64,000 nucleotides of DNA from Candidatus Woesearchaeota archaeon (lineage in GTDB: Archaea > Nanobdellota > Nanobdellia > Woesearchaeales > WJIZ01): contig WJIZ01000043.1 of NCBI GenBank assembly GCA_014729995.1, forward strand, positions 1 to 64,000. Direction: 5' to 3'. Each line of letters begins with the position of its first letter. Within the stretch, counting starts at the first letter, position 1. Below, in pieces: positions 51,395-60,656 of the stretch. The notes beneath the pieces are model-generated. The model saw only the letters and a program-made list of their open reading frames with translations, had not been told where the DNA came from and did not search any database. The translations under genes were made by a program, and so were the position numbers.

Positions 51395-51443
51395 CTTATA
51401 AAGGAATATCAATTCTTTTTTGTTGAAAGAGAATCTAGTTCTC
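51395..51443 (+). promoter_or_regulatory. gyrA promoter and 5' leader hairpin
   Basis: A TATA-like box (cttataaagg, 51395-51404) would place the start of transcription near 51425-51430. There a 5-bp hairpin GAGAA/TTCTC with loop TCTAG occupies 51429-51443, nine bases before the ATG. A hairpin at the very 5' end could influence translation or mRNA decay. Confidence 0.4.
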
Positions 51444-51452
51444 GACTAAAAA

Positions 51453-53921
51453 ATGGCGGAAGAAAGAGAAAATAAAGAGAAGGTAGAACAGGAAAGCGTA
51501 ATTGTCAGAGAAATAGAGACAGAGATGAAAGAGTCTTACCTTAATTATTCAATGTCTGTAATAATAGGGAGGGCGCTTCCTGATGTAAGAGACGGATTAA
51601 AGCCGGTGCACAGGAGAATTCTCTTTGCCATGCACCAGATGGGCATGTTTCATAATAAGCCTTTCAAGAAATGCGCAAGAATAGTCGGAGAGGTTTTAGG
51701 CAAGTATCATCCGCACGGAGACACTGCAGTTTATGACAGCCTGGTAAGGCTGGCCCAGCCTTTCTCCATGAGATATCCGTTGATACAGGGCCAGGGAAAT
51801 TTCGGCTCTCTAGACGGTGATTCTGCAGCAGCTATGCGTTATACTGAAGCCAGGCTGAACAGGCTTTCTGAGGAAATGCTCCAGGATATAGATAAAGATA
51901 CTGTTGATTTCACGGACAATTTTGACGGCAGCCTAAAAGAGCCTGCTGTACTGCCTGCTAAACTGCCGAACTTACTGATCAACGGCTCTTCAGGCATTGC
52001 TGTAGGCATGGCTACGAATATACCGCCGCATAACCTGGGAGAGGTCATAGACGCTGCTGTCGGGATGATAGACAACCCAGATATTGCTGTACAACAGATT
52101 ATGCATTATCTGAAGGGGCCTGATTTTCCTACAGGGGGCATAATATGCGGGAAAAACGGGATAATAAATGCTTATTCTACGGGAAAAGGAAAGATTATAG
52201 TAAAATCAAGGCACGAGATTGAGGAGAAAAACGGGAAAAAGAGCATCATTATCAGGGAAATACCATATATGGTAAACAAGGCTGAGCTGATATTGCAGAT
52301 TGCTGAGCTGGTGAAAGAAAAGAAAATTAGCGGCATAGCAGACTTAAGAGATGAATCTGATAGAGAAGGAATGAGGATAGTAATCCAGCTCAAGAAAGAG
52401 TCTAATCCTGAGCTTATAATAAACCAGCTGCACAAGCATACTAGAATGCAGACGACTTTTGGCATACTAATGCTTGCATTGGCAGATGATAAGCCCAAAG
52501 TAATGAGCATCAAAGAATTCCTTGAAAATTTCATACTGCATAGAAAGAATGTTGTAGTTAAGAGGACCAAGTTTGAGCTTAAGAAAGCACAGGACAGGGC
52601 GCATATCTTGGAAGGAATAATTAAAGCTCTTAATAATGTTGACTTAGCTATAAAGCTTATAAGAAATGCTAATACAGTGGATGATGCCAGAAAACAACTT
52701 ATTGGCAATTTCAGCATAAGCGTAAAGCAGGCAGATGCTATCCTTGAGCTGAAACTGCAAAAACTGGCCAGCCTTGAGCAAGAAAAAATAAGAGAGGAGC
52801 ATAAAGGGCTTATGAGACTAATCCAGCAATTAAAAGATGTGCTGGCCAGCGACAGGAAGATATATGATATTATTAAGGATGAATTGACAGAATTAAGGGC
52901 AAAATATAATGATGAGAGAAAAACCAGGATAAGCAATGAGGAAATTACTGAATTGAATATGGAAGACCTTGTTGAAGAAGAAGATAATGTAATTACCATA
53001 ACTTCCAAAGGCTATATAAAAAGGCAGGAAATATCTTCGTACAGGCAGCAAAGAAGGGGGGGGAGGGGCATAATAGCTGCAAATATGAGGGAAGAAGATT
53101 TTATTAAAGACATATTCATCGCAAATACTCATTCTTATATTCTGTTTTTTACTGACAAGGGCCAGGTCTACTGGCTTAAAGTTTATTACATACCTGAAGG
53201 AAGCAGGCAAAGCCAGGGAAAGGCTATTGTTAATTTGCTGAATCTTGCGAGAGATGAAAGAATAACTGCTTATATAGCTATAAATAAGTTTACCAAGGGA
53301 GATTACCTGCTTATGGCTACAGAAAAAGGAATTATAAAAAAGACAAGCTTGGAAAGCTATTCCAGACCAAGGAAAGGCGGCATAATAGCTATAAACCTGC
53401 AGAACAGAGACAGGCTGGTTGATGTGCTGCTCACAGACGGAAACCAGAAGATACTTCTGGCGACGAAAAGAGGCATGGCAGTAAAATTCCATGAAAAGGA
53501 TGTGAGGGCTGTAGGAAGAAACTCTACAGGAGTCAGGGGAGCAAAACTCAGAAATGAAGATGCTGTTATCGGCATGGTTAATGCAGAAGAAAAAAAGAAA
53601 CTTCTTACCCTGACCGAAAGGGGCTATGGAAAAAGAACAAGAATAGCTGATTACAGGCTTATAAACAGGGGAGGAAAAGGTGTTATAAACATAATAAAAA
53701 ATAAGCGCAACGGAAATGTTGTCACTGTGCTGCTCATTGATGATGATGAAGAATTCATGGCTATAACAAGAAAAGGGATTGCCATGAGAACCAAGGGAGG
53801 AGAGATCTCGGTCATAGGAAGAAATACACAGGGAGTGAGAGTGATGAGGCTTGGCGAAGGAGATACATTAGTCGGAGCCACTAAAATAAAGAGTGAGGAA
53901 GAAGAGCCCGAAGAAGTATAG
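51453..53921 (+). CDS. gyrA: DNA gyrase subunit A
   Basis: An 822-residue type IIA topoisomerase subunit. The catalytic Tyr is residue 130 in MRYTEARL. The N-terminal breakage-reunion domain (about 1-500) precedes six beta-propeller repeats, and a GyrA box QRRGGRG at 533-539 shows gyrase rather than topoisomerase IV. Gyrase negatively supercoils DNA; archaeal copies are bacterial imports. gyrB is not in the window. The C-terminus (EEEEPEEV) is acidic. Confidence 0.95.
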   Translation: MAEERENKEKVEQESVIVREIETEMKESYLNYSMSVIIGRALPDVRDGLKPVHRRILFAMHQMGMFHNKPFKKCARIVGEVLGKYHPHGDTAVYDSLVRLAQPFSMRYPLIQGQGNFGSLDGDSAAAMRYTEARLNRLSEEMLQDIDKDTVDFTDNFDGSLKEPAVLPAKLPNLLINGSSGIAVGMATNIPPHNLGEVIDAAVGMIDNPDIAVQQIMHYLKGPDFPTGGIICGKNGIINAYSTGKGKIIVKSRHEIEEKNGKKSIIIREIPYMVNKAELILQIAELVKEKKISGIADLRDESDREGMRIVIQLKKESNPELIINQLHKHTRMQTTFGILMLALADDKPKVMSIKEFLENFILHRKNVVVKRTKFELKKAQDRAHILEGIIKALNNVDLAIKLIRNANTVDDARKQLIGNFSISVKQADAILELKLQKLASLEQEKIREEHKGLMRLIQQLKDVLASDRKIYDIIKDELTELRAKYNDERKTRISNEEITELNMEDLVEEEDNVITITSKGYIKRQEISSYRQQRRGGRGIIAANMREEDFIKDIFIANTHSYILFFTDKGQVYWLKVYYIPEGSRQSQGKAIVNLLNLARDERITAYIAINKFTKGDYLLMATEKGIIKKTSLESYSRPRKGGIIAINLQNRDRLVDVLLTDGNQKILLATKRGMAVKFHEKDVRAVGRNSTGVRGAKLRNEDAVIGMVNAEEKKKLLTLTERGYGKRTRIADYRLINRGGKGVINIIKNKRNGNVVTVLLIDDDEEFMAITRKGIAMRTKGGEISVIGRNTQGVRVMRLGEGDTLVGATKIKSEEEEPEEV

Positions 53922-53952
53922 ATTTTTATACCATTGCAGATTCTGATTCTTT

Positions 53953-55062
53953 ATGAAGGGCATGGTTTTATGCGACAGAGGAATAGAAGATATTGTAAAG
54001 AGCGATATAAAGGAAATTATAGGCAGGGAGTCGAAACTATTCAGCGGTTTTTTGGTATTTAATTTCGAGGATAATGAAGAATTATGCAGGTTAGCATACC
54101 TTTGCCAGTCAATAAGGAAAGTCTTGGTCTTATTGGATGACTTTAAATTTCAAACCCAGGAATATATAATCACCAGAGCGGGCAAATTAAGGCTAGGGGA
54201 GTGGCTGGATAAAGAGAAAAGCTTCAAAGTGGAGGCTCTGGCTCATTCGGATATAAATAGTGGGGACTTAAAAGGTAGAATAGGCAAATCCATAATTGAT
54301 AATATAAAGGGGCATAAGCAAAGAGTGAACCTTGATAACCCGGATGTAGTAGTTTTTGCTTTTATAAACAAGAACAGGGCTTTTCTTGGGATTGATTTTT
54401 CTGGGAAGGATATTGGGAAGAGGGAATACAGGATATTTTCAGCTCCGAAAAACATAAAATCCACAATAGCTTATGCAATGACCAGACTGAGCGGATTTAA
54501 AAGGGGGGATACCTTGGTTGACCCTTTCTGCTTATCGGGAAGCGTGGTTATAGAAGCTGCACTATATGAGAATTCTTTTTCTCCCCATTATTTTGACAAA
54601 AACAGTTTTTTATTCAATAAATTGCTGAGATTTGATTTTGAAAAAGCAGACAAAGAAACCACTAAAAGCAAGGGCAGCATATTTGGGCTTGATGAGCAGT
54701 TCAGGAATATTGATTCTTCGAGAAAAAATGCCAAGATTGCAGGAATAAACAAAGCAATTAATTTTTCCAGGCTGAACGTGGAATGGCTTGATACAAAATT
54801 CGAAAAAGGAAGCGTTGACAGGGTGGTAACCTGCATGCCTAACATAACGAGATATTCAAATGAAAAAGAAATACTGAAAATTTACAGAGAGTTCTTTTAC
54901 CAGGCAGCTTTTGTCTTATCCAAAAAAGGAAGCATAGTTATATGCACAACCAACACCAAGAAGATAGCTGAGGAGGCGAAGAAGAATAAATTTAAGTTAG
55001 ATGCAAAGAAAGAAGTGTGGCAGGGAAAGCAGAAACTGGCTTTAGTTAAATTTGTGAAATGA
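53953..55062 (+). CDS. THUMP-domain RNA methyltransferase with degenerate catalytic motif
   Basis: A 369-residue protein with a THUMP-like N-terminal half (about 40-160) and a Rossmann methyltransferase domain (about 165-369). The SAM-binding block is DPFCLSGSVVIEAAL (about 193-207), close to DPFCGSGT of Trm14/RlmKL proteins. In place of the usual DPPYG/NPPYG catalytic motif it has VVTCMPNIT (about 293-301). It may use another residue, or have lost activity. Substrate is probably tRNA or rRNA. Confidence 0.75.
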   Translation: MKGMVLCDRGIEDIVKSDIKEIIGRESKLFSGFLVFNFEDNEELCRLAYLCQSIRKVLVLLDDFKFQTQEYIITRAGKLRLGEWLDKEKSFKVEALAHSDINSGDLKGRIGKSIIDNIKGHKQRVNLDNPDVVVFAFINKNRAFLGIDFSGKDIGKREYRIFSAPKNIKSTIAYAMTRLSGFKRGDTLVDPFCLSGSVVIEAALYENSFSPHYFDKNSFLFNKLLRFDFEKADKETTKSKGSIFGLDEQFRNIDSSRKNAKIAGINKAINFSRLNVEWLDTKFEKGSVDRVVTCMPNITRYSNEKEILKIYREFFYQAAFVLSKKGSIVICTTNTKKIAEEAKKNKFKLDAKKEVWQGKQKLALVKFVK

Positions 55063-55075
55063 TATATCAAAAATT

Positions 55076-55451
55076 CTAAGAGCCTAAATAAGTAACTTGC
55101 TTCTCTTTTTTAAAATGAGGATCGCCAGTAACTAATTTTAGATTATGCGCTTTAGCACATGCAAGAATTAATGAATCTCCCAATCCGATTTTCTTTTTGC
55201 TGTTTATTCTGGCAGCATTAAGCGCTGTTTCAGGCTCTATAGGTATTAGGAAGCAACGCGTCAATATCAAATGTGCAATTTGTCTGCAGCTCTTTGCTCT
55301 TTCTCTAACAAGTATTTTTTATAGACTTCAGCCAGATTAATGACGCTCACAAAAAGTGTTTTATCACTGTCAATATATCAGCTATTCTTTTTCCTTTCTT
55401 AGTGCCATTAGCGTACTCGATCCAGCACCACGAGTCAAGCAAAACGGTCAA
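55076..55451 (-). pseudogene. VapC-type PIN toxin broken by two frameshifts
   Basis: Three frames together give a normal-length PIN toxin (about 125 residues): LTVLLDSWCWIEYANG with the catalytic Asp, then SVINLAEVYKKYLLEKEQRA, then GLGDSLILACAKAHNLKLVT and TGDPHF. The first junction is near 55361 and the second near 55264; each looks like a single-base loss. The frame used by the last part is intact for 64 codons. The gene is therefore inactivated or mis-assembled. Confidence 0.8.
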
Positions 55452-55649
55452 TTTCTTCTTTTTGGAACGGCCGCACTTTTGGAAATCTTCCGAAAAGCGA
55501 TTTCTTTGGCTTCTTTTTTCCCCTATCAGCTTCCTGATATAATTTCCGCAGCTGTAGCTTTGAAGGATGATACATATTATATGTTAAATAAAATGAAAGA
55601 GGAATTGAAATCAGAATCCTTTGATGATGCAATCACCATATTCTATAAG
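55435..55649. pseudogene. VapB antitoxin, C-terminal half on minus and N-terminal half inverted on plus
   Basis: On the minus strand, 55435-55550 encodes a VapB C-terminus (KKPKKSLFGRFPKVRPFQKE, then EIDRFA), ending over the start of the PIN toxin. On the plus strand, about 55536-55649 encodes what looks like the matching N-terminus (VALKDDTYYMLNKMKEELKS, then ESFDDAITIFYK). If that segment is flipped back, the two halves join in frame order. The likely left breakpoint is the near-palindrome GCAGCTGTAGCT at about 55548-55559. Confidence 0.6.
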
Positions 55650-55693
55650 ATATATCATATATTTATATATTTTCGTATATAAAATCTTCAACC

Positions 55694-56335
55694 TTATTGT
55701 GGATTAGAAAGAGCCTTTATGATTTCATATGCTTTAATCACATTACTTTCTTTCAGGTAAACCAATAATTCAGGGGCTCCTGTCAGAAGCTCGTTTAAAG
55801 ATATATCATTGACTGTCAATTCTGAGGCTATTGTAGATAATATTCCCTTTGCGTCTGTAGCTTTTTCTGAGAAGATAATGCTCAATTCTGAAATATTGTC
55901 GAATCTTTTCTTTATTTTGAAATTGCCGAATATGTCCCTGACTGCCTTTTCGTTTTCCTTATCGATAAATATTTTTATTGCTGCAGTTCCTATAACAATC
56001 TTTAAGGTGTCGCCCTTATCATAATTTGTTTGTGCTATTACCTGCTGCAATCTTTTCATCAGCTCCTTTTCTTTTTCAAACTCCAGAATCAGTATTCTGT
56101 CTCTGATATTTACCTTGATGTCTTTAAAAAAATCAATGCCTTGTTTTTTGAATTTCCTGAACTGGTATCTTCGAAGCATAGCTATCGTGGCCTCCATCTG
56201 GTTTGGCCTGGCTATGCCCTCTTTTATAAGATATCTTGCTAATGATCTTCTGTTGATAAGGCCTTCTTGATAGCATTTCCCTATTTCAGGAGATTTGCTT
56301 ATGAATTGCCTGAATCTTTGTTCTATTTGTGACAT
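55694..56335 (-). CDS. ACT-domain-like regulatory protein
   Basis: A 213-residue protein with an N-terminal helical/HTH-like segment (about 1-75, LINRRSLARYLIKEGI) and two alpha/beta ACT-like units (about 80-140 and 143-210, with LSIIFSEKATDAKGILSTIA). ACT domains bind small ligands such as amino acids. It is probably a sensor. The start codon overlaps the first copy of a TGTGACAT repeat in the upstream region. Confidence 0.6.
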   Translation of the reverse strand: MSQIEQRFRQFISKSPEIGKCYQEGLINRRSLARYLIKEGIARPNQMEATIAMLRRYQFRKFKKQGIDFFKDIKVNIRDRILILEFEKEKELMKRLQQVIAQTNYDKGDTLKIVIGTAAIKIFIDKENEKAVRDIFGNFKIKKRFDNISELSIIFSEKATDAKGILSTIASELTVNDISLNELLTGAPELLVYLKESNVIKAYEIIKALSNPQ

Positions 56336-56386
56336 AATTTCAATTAATATGTCATTATTTAATAATTTTTTGAATTTGTGACATTA
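56325..56386. promoter_or_regulatory. Repeated TGTGACAT motifs in divergent promoter
   Basis: TTTGTGACATA occurs at about 56326-56336 and TTTGTGACATTA at about 56375-56386, with an inverted ATGTCA at 56349-56354 between them. The first copy overlaps the start codon of the ACT-domain gene; the last lies just before the next gene's TATA-like box. This spacing fits an operator for a dimeric regulator. Confidence 0.4.
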
Positions 56387-56417
56387 AGTTTAAAAGAGTA
56401 TGCTTAAGATTAACCCT

Positions 56418-56924
56418 ATGCAACCAGGAATCAGTTTATCAGATAAAATAATTACAGAAAAATTTGAAAATGCGCATGGATTAGGTTCTGAGATATTGGG
56501 AGGGATGAGCCTTGAGCCTTATTTATTTAATAAAGGGTATGAAAGAACTGTAATCATCACACCAACCAAAGAACCGAGTGCATTTGCAAGACGGCAGAGG
56601 GAAAACGCTAAGTATGGTTTTGCAAAAAAACAGGAAGGAAAATTCTTGTCATACGTATCCGTCGATGAAAAGTTTTTTACTGATGGCTACCGCCATGCGA
56701 TTTTTACGGTTGGCCCGGCGGAAATGGACATTAAAGATACCCATGCTAAAACTTTGGAAGAACTGAGCGGCAGAGTATGTAATATAAGAGCGGGAACATC
56801 TAAAATCGTTGAACCGCAAGATATAACCCGGAATATACTTTCCCATATATTAAGTAAACCCGATGTTATAGCCTACATAAACAGAGTTTCTATAGCAAAT
56901 AAATCTCCTGCCTGGAAACTATAA
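56418..56924 (+). CDS. Hypothetical protein
   Basis: A 168-residue soluble protein with no recognised motif. Features: MQPGISLSDKIITEK start, a basic Arg/Gln stretch (FARRQRENAKYGFAKKQEGK) and a mixed alpha/beta body. The start at 56418 is preferred because a TATA-like box (agtttaaaagag) is about 25 bp upstream; an ATG at 56400 would add six residues. It may be controlled by the repeats before it. Confidence 0.5.
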   Translation: MQPGISLSDKIITEKFENAHGLGSEILGGMSLEPYLFNKGYERTVIITPTKEPSAFARRQRENAKYGFAKKQEGKFLSYVSVDEKFFTDGYRHAIFTVGPAEMDIKDTHAKTLEELSGRVCNIRAGTSKIVEPQDITRNILSHILSKPDVIAYINRVSIANKSPAWKL

Positions 56925-57009
56925 TTTTCAAAAAACTTTAATAAAGCTAAAATCTTTCTTTATAGAACTCATGAGCCTATATGGGCCATGGAAATACCCT
57001 AACTAAAGA

Positions 57010-57480
57010 ATGAAAATAAGAAAGGCAACATCCAAGGATACGGAAAAGATCCTCAAGCTTTGGCAGGAACTTATGGATTATCACAGTAATCTAGATAAGA
57101 CCTATTTTCATATGGCAAAAAATGCAAGAGAAGTGATGAAAAAACACCTTAGGCTTAATCTCGGGAAGAGGGGGTCGTTAATCATGGCTGCTGAAGACAA
57201 AGGAATTATTGTTGCGTTTTGCTTTGCGAGGATGGAAAAGCTGCCTCCTGTATATGAAAACAGGAATTATTGCTTTATTGATACAGCCTACACAAAAAAA
57301 GAATACAGGAATAAGAGTATAATGAAGGAGATGATCCAGAGAATAGAAAAATACTATGGTGGGAAAGGTATTAAAAATATAGTTTTGGATGCTTTCCACT
57401 TAAATGAGAAAGGCGTAGCCAGCTGGAAAAAGATTGGCTTTGACAACCTAACAGATGTACTGATTAAGAAAATCTTATAA
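57010..57480 (+). CDS. GNAT family N-acetyltransferase
   Basis: A 156-residue acetyltransferase: N-terminal strand-helix KIRKATSKDTEKILKLWQEL, central strands (FCFIDTAYTKKEYRNKSIMK, with the acetyl-CoA loop modified to EYRNKSIM) and the late segment LDAFHLNEKGVASWKKIGF. Substrate unknown. No SD is seen; a weak AT-rich promoter lies upstream. Confidence 0.75.
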   Translation: MKIRKATSKDTEKILKLWQELMDYHSNLDKTYFHMAKNAREVMKKHLRLNLGKRGSLIMAAEDKGIIVAFCFARMEKLPPVYENRNYCFIDTAYTKKEYRNKSIMKEMIQRIEKYYGGKGIKNIVLDAFHLNEKGVASWKKIGFDNLTDVLIKKIL

Positions 57481-57505
57481 AACAATAAATAATAACCATA
57501 ATAAA

Positions 57506-58627
57506 ATGCCAAAATTCAAAGTAACGCCTTGGGAAGTTGAAGGTGAGGTGGATTATAATAAGCTGATACAACAGTTCGGAACTCAGCCACTGAGCGACAG
57601 CCTTATAAACAGCATAGAGAAGAAAGCGGGCTGCTCCCACCATATGCTGAGGAGAAAAATCTTCTTTTCGCACCGAGAGCTCGATATTCTGCTAAAGGAA
57701 TACGAACAAGGAAAGAGATTTGCCCTTTATACTGGAAGAGGGCCTTCGGGCCATACGCATATAGGCCACCTTATACCATGGCTTTTTACAAAATACCTGC
57801 AGGATACGTTTGATGTTCCTTTATATTTCCAAATAACAGACGATGAGAAATTCCTGTGCAAGCAGAATCTGTCCCTGAAACAGGCAAATGAATTTGCATA
57901 TGAGAATGCCCTGGATTTAATTGCCCTGAGGTTTGACCCTAAAAAGACACATATAATAATAGACACCGAATATGCAAAAACCCTCTACAATACGGCGTTG
58001 CAGATAGCCAAGAAAGTTACAGCATCCACAGCAAAATCTGTATTTGGATTCACAAATGAAACAAATATTGGCATGTATTTCTGGCCTGCCTTGCAGGCGG
58101 CACCATGCTTCATCCCGTCTCTACTGGAAGGCAAGAAGATACGTACATTGATTCCTGCTGCTATAGACCAGGACCCCTACTGGAGGATTGTAAGGGATGT
58201 CGCTCCCAAGCTCGGCTATCCCAAAACTGCAGCAATCCACTGCGTTTTTCTGCCTGCATTAACCGGGCCGGCTGGGAAGATGTCCACATCCGTCGGACAG
58301 CATTCGACTATATTCACGACAGACGACGAGAAAACAGTCAGGAAAAAAGTCATGAAATATGCATTTTCAGGCGGAAAGGACACGCTCGAAGAGCACAGAA
58401 AATACGGTGGCAAGCCAGGTGTTGACGTTTCGTACCAGTGGCTGACATTTCTCGAAGAAGACGACAAGAAACTAAAGAAAATTCATGATGATTATAAGTC
58501 AGGAAAATTGCTTTCCGGAGAATTAAAGCAAATCCTTGCTGATAAGCTTAATTTTTTTCTTAAAAAACACCGCCAAAACAAGGAAAAAGCAAGAAAAAAT
58601 ATCGATAAATTTATATTGAAGGATTAA
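57506..58627 (+). CDS. trpS: Tryptophanyl-tRNA synthetase
   Basis: A 373-residue class I synthetase. The HIGH motif is residues 85-88 (GPSGHTHIGHLIPW), and KMSTS lies near 257-261 (GPAGKMSTSVG). The N-terminal extension (1-60) and overall length are of the archaeal/eukaryotic type. A TATA-like box (cttataaaacaat) sits about 25-30 bp upstream. Confidence 0.93.
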   Translation: MPKFKVTPWEVEGEVDYNKLIQQFGTQPLSDSLINSIEKKAGCSHHMLRRKIFFSHRELDILLKEYEQGKRFALYTGRGPSGHTHIGHLIPWLFTKYLQDTFDVPLYFQITDDEKFLCKQNLSLKQANEFAYENALDLIALRFDPKKTHIIIDTEYAKTLYNTALQIAKKVTASTAKSVFGFTNETNIGMYFWPALQAAPCFIPSLLEGKKIRTLIPAAIDQDPYWRIVRDVAPKLGYPKTAAIHCVFLPALTGPAGKMSTSVGQHSTIFTTDDEKTVRKKVMKYAFSGGKDTLEEHRKYGGKPGVDVSYQWLTFLEEDDKKLKKIHDDYKSGKLLSGELKQILADKLNFFLKKHRQNKEKARKNIDKFILKD

Positions 58628-58649
58628 AATATCTGAAAAAGGTGATAGA

Positions 58650-58874
58650 ATGGTATTTTATAAGGTAGTTCCGCTTTCGGCGGGCTTTATGCTTACAAGC
58701 ATTTTAGGGGCGATAATATCCGCTATATATGTATACCCAAGATCAGCTTCCTTTGGATTTACTTTCTTTCTTTTCTTTATACTGATGCTTATAGCAGCAA
58801 TCATCTCCATGACACTCGCACCCGTTGATGCAGAATTTGATATAAAGAAAGAGAGGGGAAGGGAAAAGTTATAG
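58650..58874 (+). CDS. Small two-span membrane protein
   Basis: A 74-residue protein with two hydrophobic helices (about 6-27 and 33-56) and a charged C-terminus (FDIKKERGREKL). A GGTGAT ribosome-binding site precedes the ATG. It overlaps the end of the convergent gene by 6 bp. No function is recognised. Confidence 0.5.
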   Translation: MVFYKVVPLSAGFMLTSILGAIISAIYVYPRSASFGFTFFLFFILMLIAAIISMTLAPVDAEFDIKKERGREKL

Positions 58875-59171
58875 GCTAAATTTCTTATCGAATTTCTTTT
58901 TTGCCCTGTTTTCTTTCCAATATACTGAATGGCTTGCCCTTTTCTCAAACAAAGCAAGGGAAATATTTATCATGTCTGTCTGGAATTCTTTAAGGCCTTT
59001 CCTTTTCATAATGCCCTTGGCATCCTCAATGCTTTCCTGCAGCAACCTTATGTTCTCTTTTCGGGATTTTAAATCTTCCTCTTTTTCCTCTTCGTCTGTA
59101 AGGTAGATTTCCTCCCAAACAGGGTAATTGCTTCCCTTAACTGTTCTTGGAAAGGTCTTGGAAAATGCCAT
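58869..59171 (-). CDS. Hypothetical helical protein upstream of small membrane gene
   Basis: A 100-residue soluble protein: MAFSKTFPRTVKGSNYPVWE start, acidic helix, and a basic C-terminal helix. The start at 59171 has a TATA-like box (aaatatttatacc) about 25 bp upstream; a longer frame from 59222 would cross it and overlap the HerA-type gene. It lies 40 bp after that gene. Function unknown. Confidence 0.5.
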   Translation of the reverse strand: MAFSKTFPRTVKGSNYPVWEEIYLTDEEEKEEDLKSRKENIRLLQESIEDAKGIMKRKGLKEFQTDMINISLALFEKRASHSVYWKENRAKKKFDKKFSL

Positions 59172-59211
59172 ATGAATGGAAAAGAGAGTAGGTATAAATA
59201 TTTTCCGATAC

Positions 59212-60531
59212 CTAGAAATCAAATACTTTTTTCACTTCATCCAGGGCAATAGGGCTTTCTCCGCCATGCCAGGTTATCCTTGGCCTTACGCGCATAGGGT
59301 ACATCTTTTCATTATTATCATCAAATATTATAGCTGCTCCCCTGACACGGGGCAGGTAGTTGAGCTGCTTATCGAGGCCTTCCCTCATATAGGACTGCAT
59401 CAGCATTCCCAATGCCTTTATATCATAATTAGCGGTCAGCCTATGAGATATAACGATATCAGACTGTGTCATGACATCTGTATGGATTTTTCCCGGCTGC
59501 TGGCTTGCCAGTATTAAGGATATGCCCGGCTGCCTGCCTTCCCTCAAAATAGTAACAAGGGGCTTGGTGGCTACTGTTTTGCCATCGTTAGGCAGGAATT
59601 CATGGGCCTCATCCACAATCAGCCAAACTAATGGATCTTTTTTCCTTTCCCCCAAATTCCTATCTAATAAAGAAGTGTCTCTTTTTATCGCTTCGTGCTC
59701 TTCTTTCTTTCTTGCGGTCATCCTTTCAAGGAAGAGCTTATTGCTAACCAGGCCTATGACTAATGCCCTGATATTAGATGCGCCGGGGATAGTAGCATAA
59801 CAGCTAACATCAAGTACAGTTATCTGGCCTCCCTTGACGAGCTCATGAATAGGCGTGCCTTTTTTATCAAACAGGCCCCATTTCTGGGCTGATGTGAACC
59901 TGTTTATGACTGCTTCCTTGGTTTCATCCCTGATATTCTTCTCTCTCTTTATTTTTCCTATAATATCGGCTATATCATAATCAGGGATGTTTTCCTTTAA
60001 TTCATTGATTGCCCTTTCTATGATAACGCCGATTTCAGAGTGTATATCAATCTCAAAACTCATGCACCAGTCGCTGGCTGCCAATTCGCTTGGCTTTATT
60101 GAAAATGGAAAATCAGTGGGTATGTTTTCATCTTTATACTTCTGATAATAACCTGTCGGGGTATATATGTGGACATTCAGACCCTTACCCTCTATATCCC
60201 ACTCTTTCAACAGCTTTTCATCTTTTTTATTCGGATATTTCATAGTCCAATATATTCCCATAGTGTCAAAAAGCACAACAGATATGTTATTCTTCACTTC
60301 TGAGGGCAAATCACTCATTCCTTCCGCGATAACGCCCATTGTGTAGCTTTTTCCTGAGCCGCGCTTGCCGCATATGAATACTACGTGGCTTCTTAATACA
60401 TCCATAAGGATGCTGTTTGACAGAGAAGTGGTCTGGCCCATTTTTACATAATGCTTACCAATCAAAATAGTGCTTTCTGTGTTGAATTTCTTCCTGTCTT
60501 CGTCATTTCTTCCGACAACGATGTCATACAT
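59212..60531 (-). CDS. Second HerA/DUF87-type ATPase
   Basis: A 439-residue P-loop ATPase of the HerA-FtsK class. Walker A is CGKRGSGKSYT (about residues 54-64), Walker B is VWLIVDEAHEFLPN (about 287-300), and the Arg-rich C-terminal part contains TRPRIT. It lacks the long N-terminal barrel and NurA neighbours of the repair HerA at 25445, so it may serve another DNA- or protein-translocation role. A TATA-like box lies just upstream. Confidence 0.85.
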   Translation of the reverse strand: MYDIVVGRNDEDRKKFNTESTILIGKHYVKMGQTTSLSNSILMDVLRSHVVFICGKRGSGKSYTMGVIAEGMSDLPSEVKNNISVVLFDTMGIYWTMKYPNKKDEKLLKEWDIEGKGLNVHIYTPTGYYQKYKDENIPTDFPFSIKPSELAASDWCMSFEIDIHSEIGVIIERAINELKENIPDYDIADIIGKIKREKNIRDETKEAVINRFTSAQKWGLFDKKGTPIHELVKGGQITVLDVSCYATIPGASNIRALVIGLVSNKLFLERMTARKKEEHEAIKRDTSLLDRNLGERKKDPLVWLIVDEAHEFLPNDGKTVATKPLVTILREGRQPGISLILASQQPGKIHTDVMTQSDIVISHRLTANYDIKALGMLMQSYMREGLDKQLNYLPRVRGAAIIFDDNNEKMYPMRVRPRITWHGGESPIALDEVKKVFDF

Positions 60532-60656
60532 GACAATAATAACTTTTTTATAGTATAAATAGTTTTAGAAACTATTGAAGAGTAGTATATTATAGAAAGA
60601 TTTATTAATGAAATGTATTTTTATTTCTATTGGGGAACAATATTATGGGTGATAAA

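Noticed and set aside
52172-53008. 278-codon minus-strand frame inside gyrA
   Set aside because: It is antisense to conserved gyrase sequence and has no ribosome-binding site or promoter.
55356-55553. Long plus-strand frame upstream of the antitoxin-like segment
   Set aside because: Only the part after about 55536 resembles VapB; the earlier part is antisense to the VapB C-terminus and VapC and has no meaningful composition.
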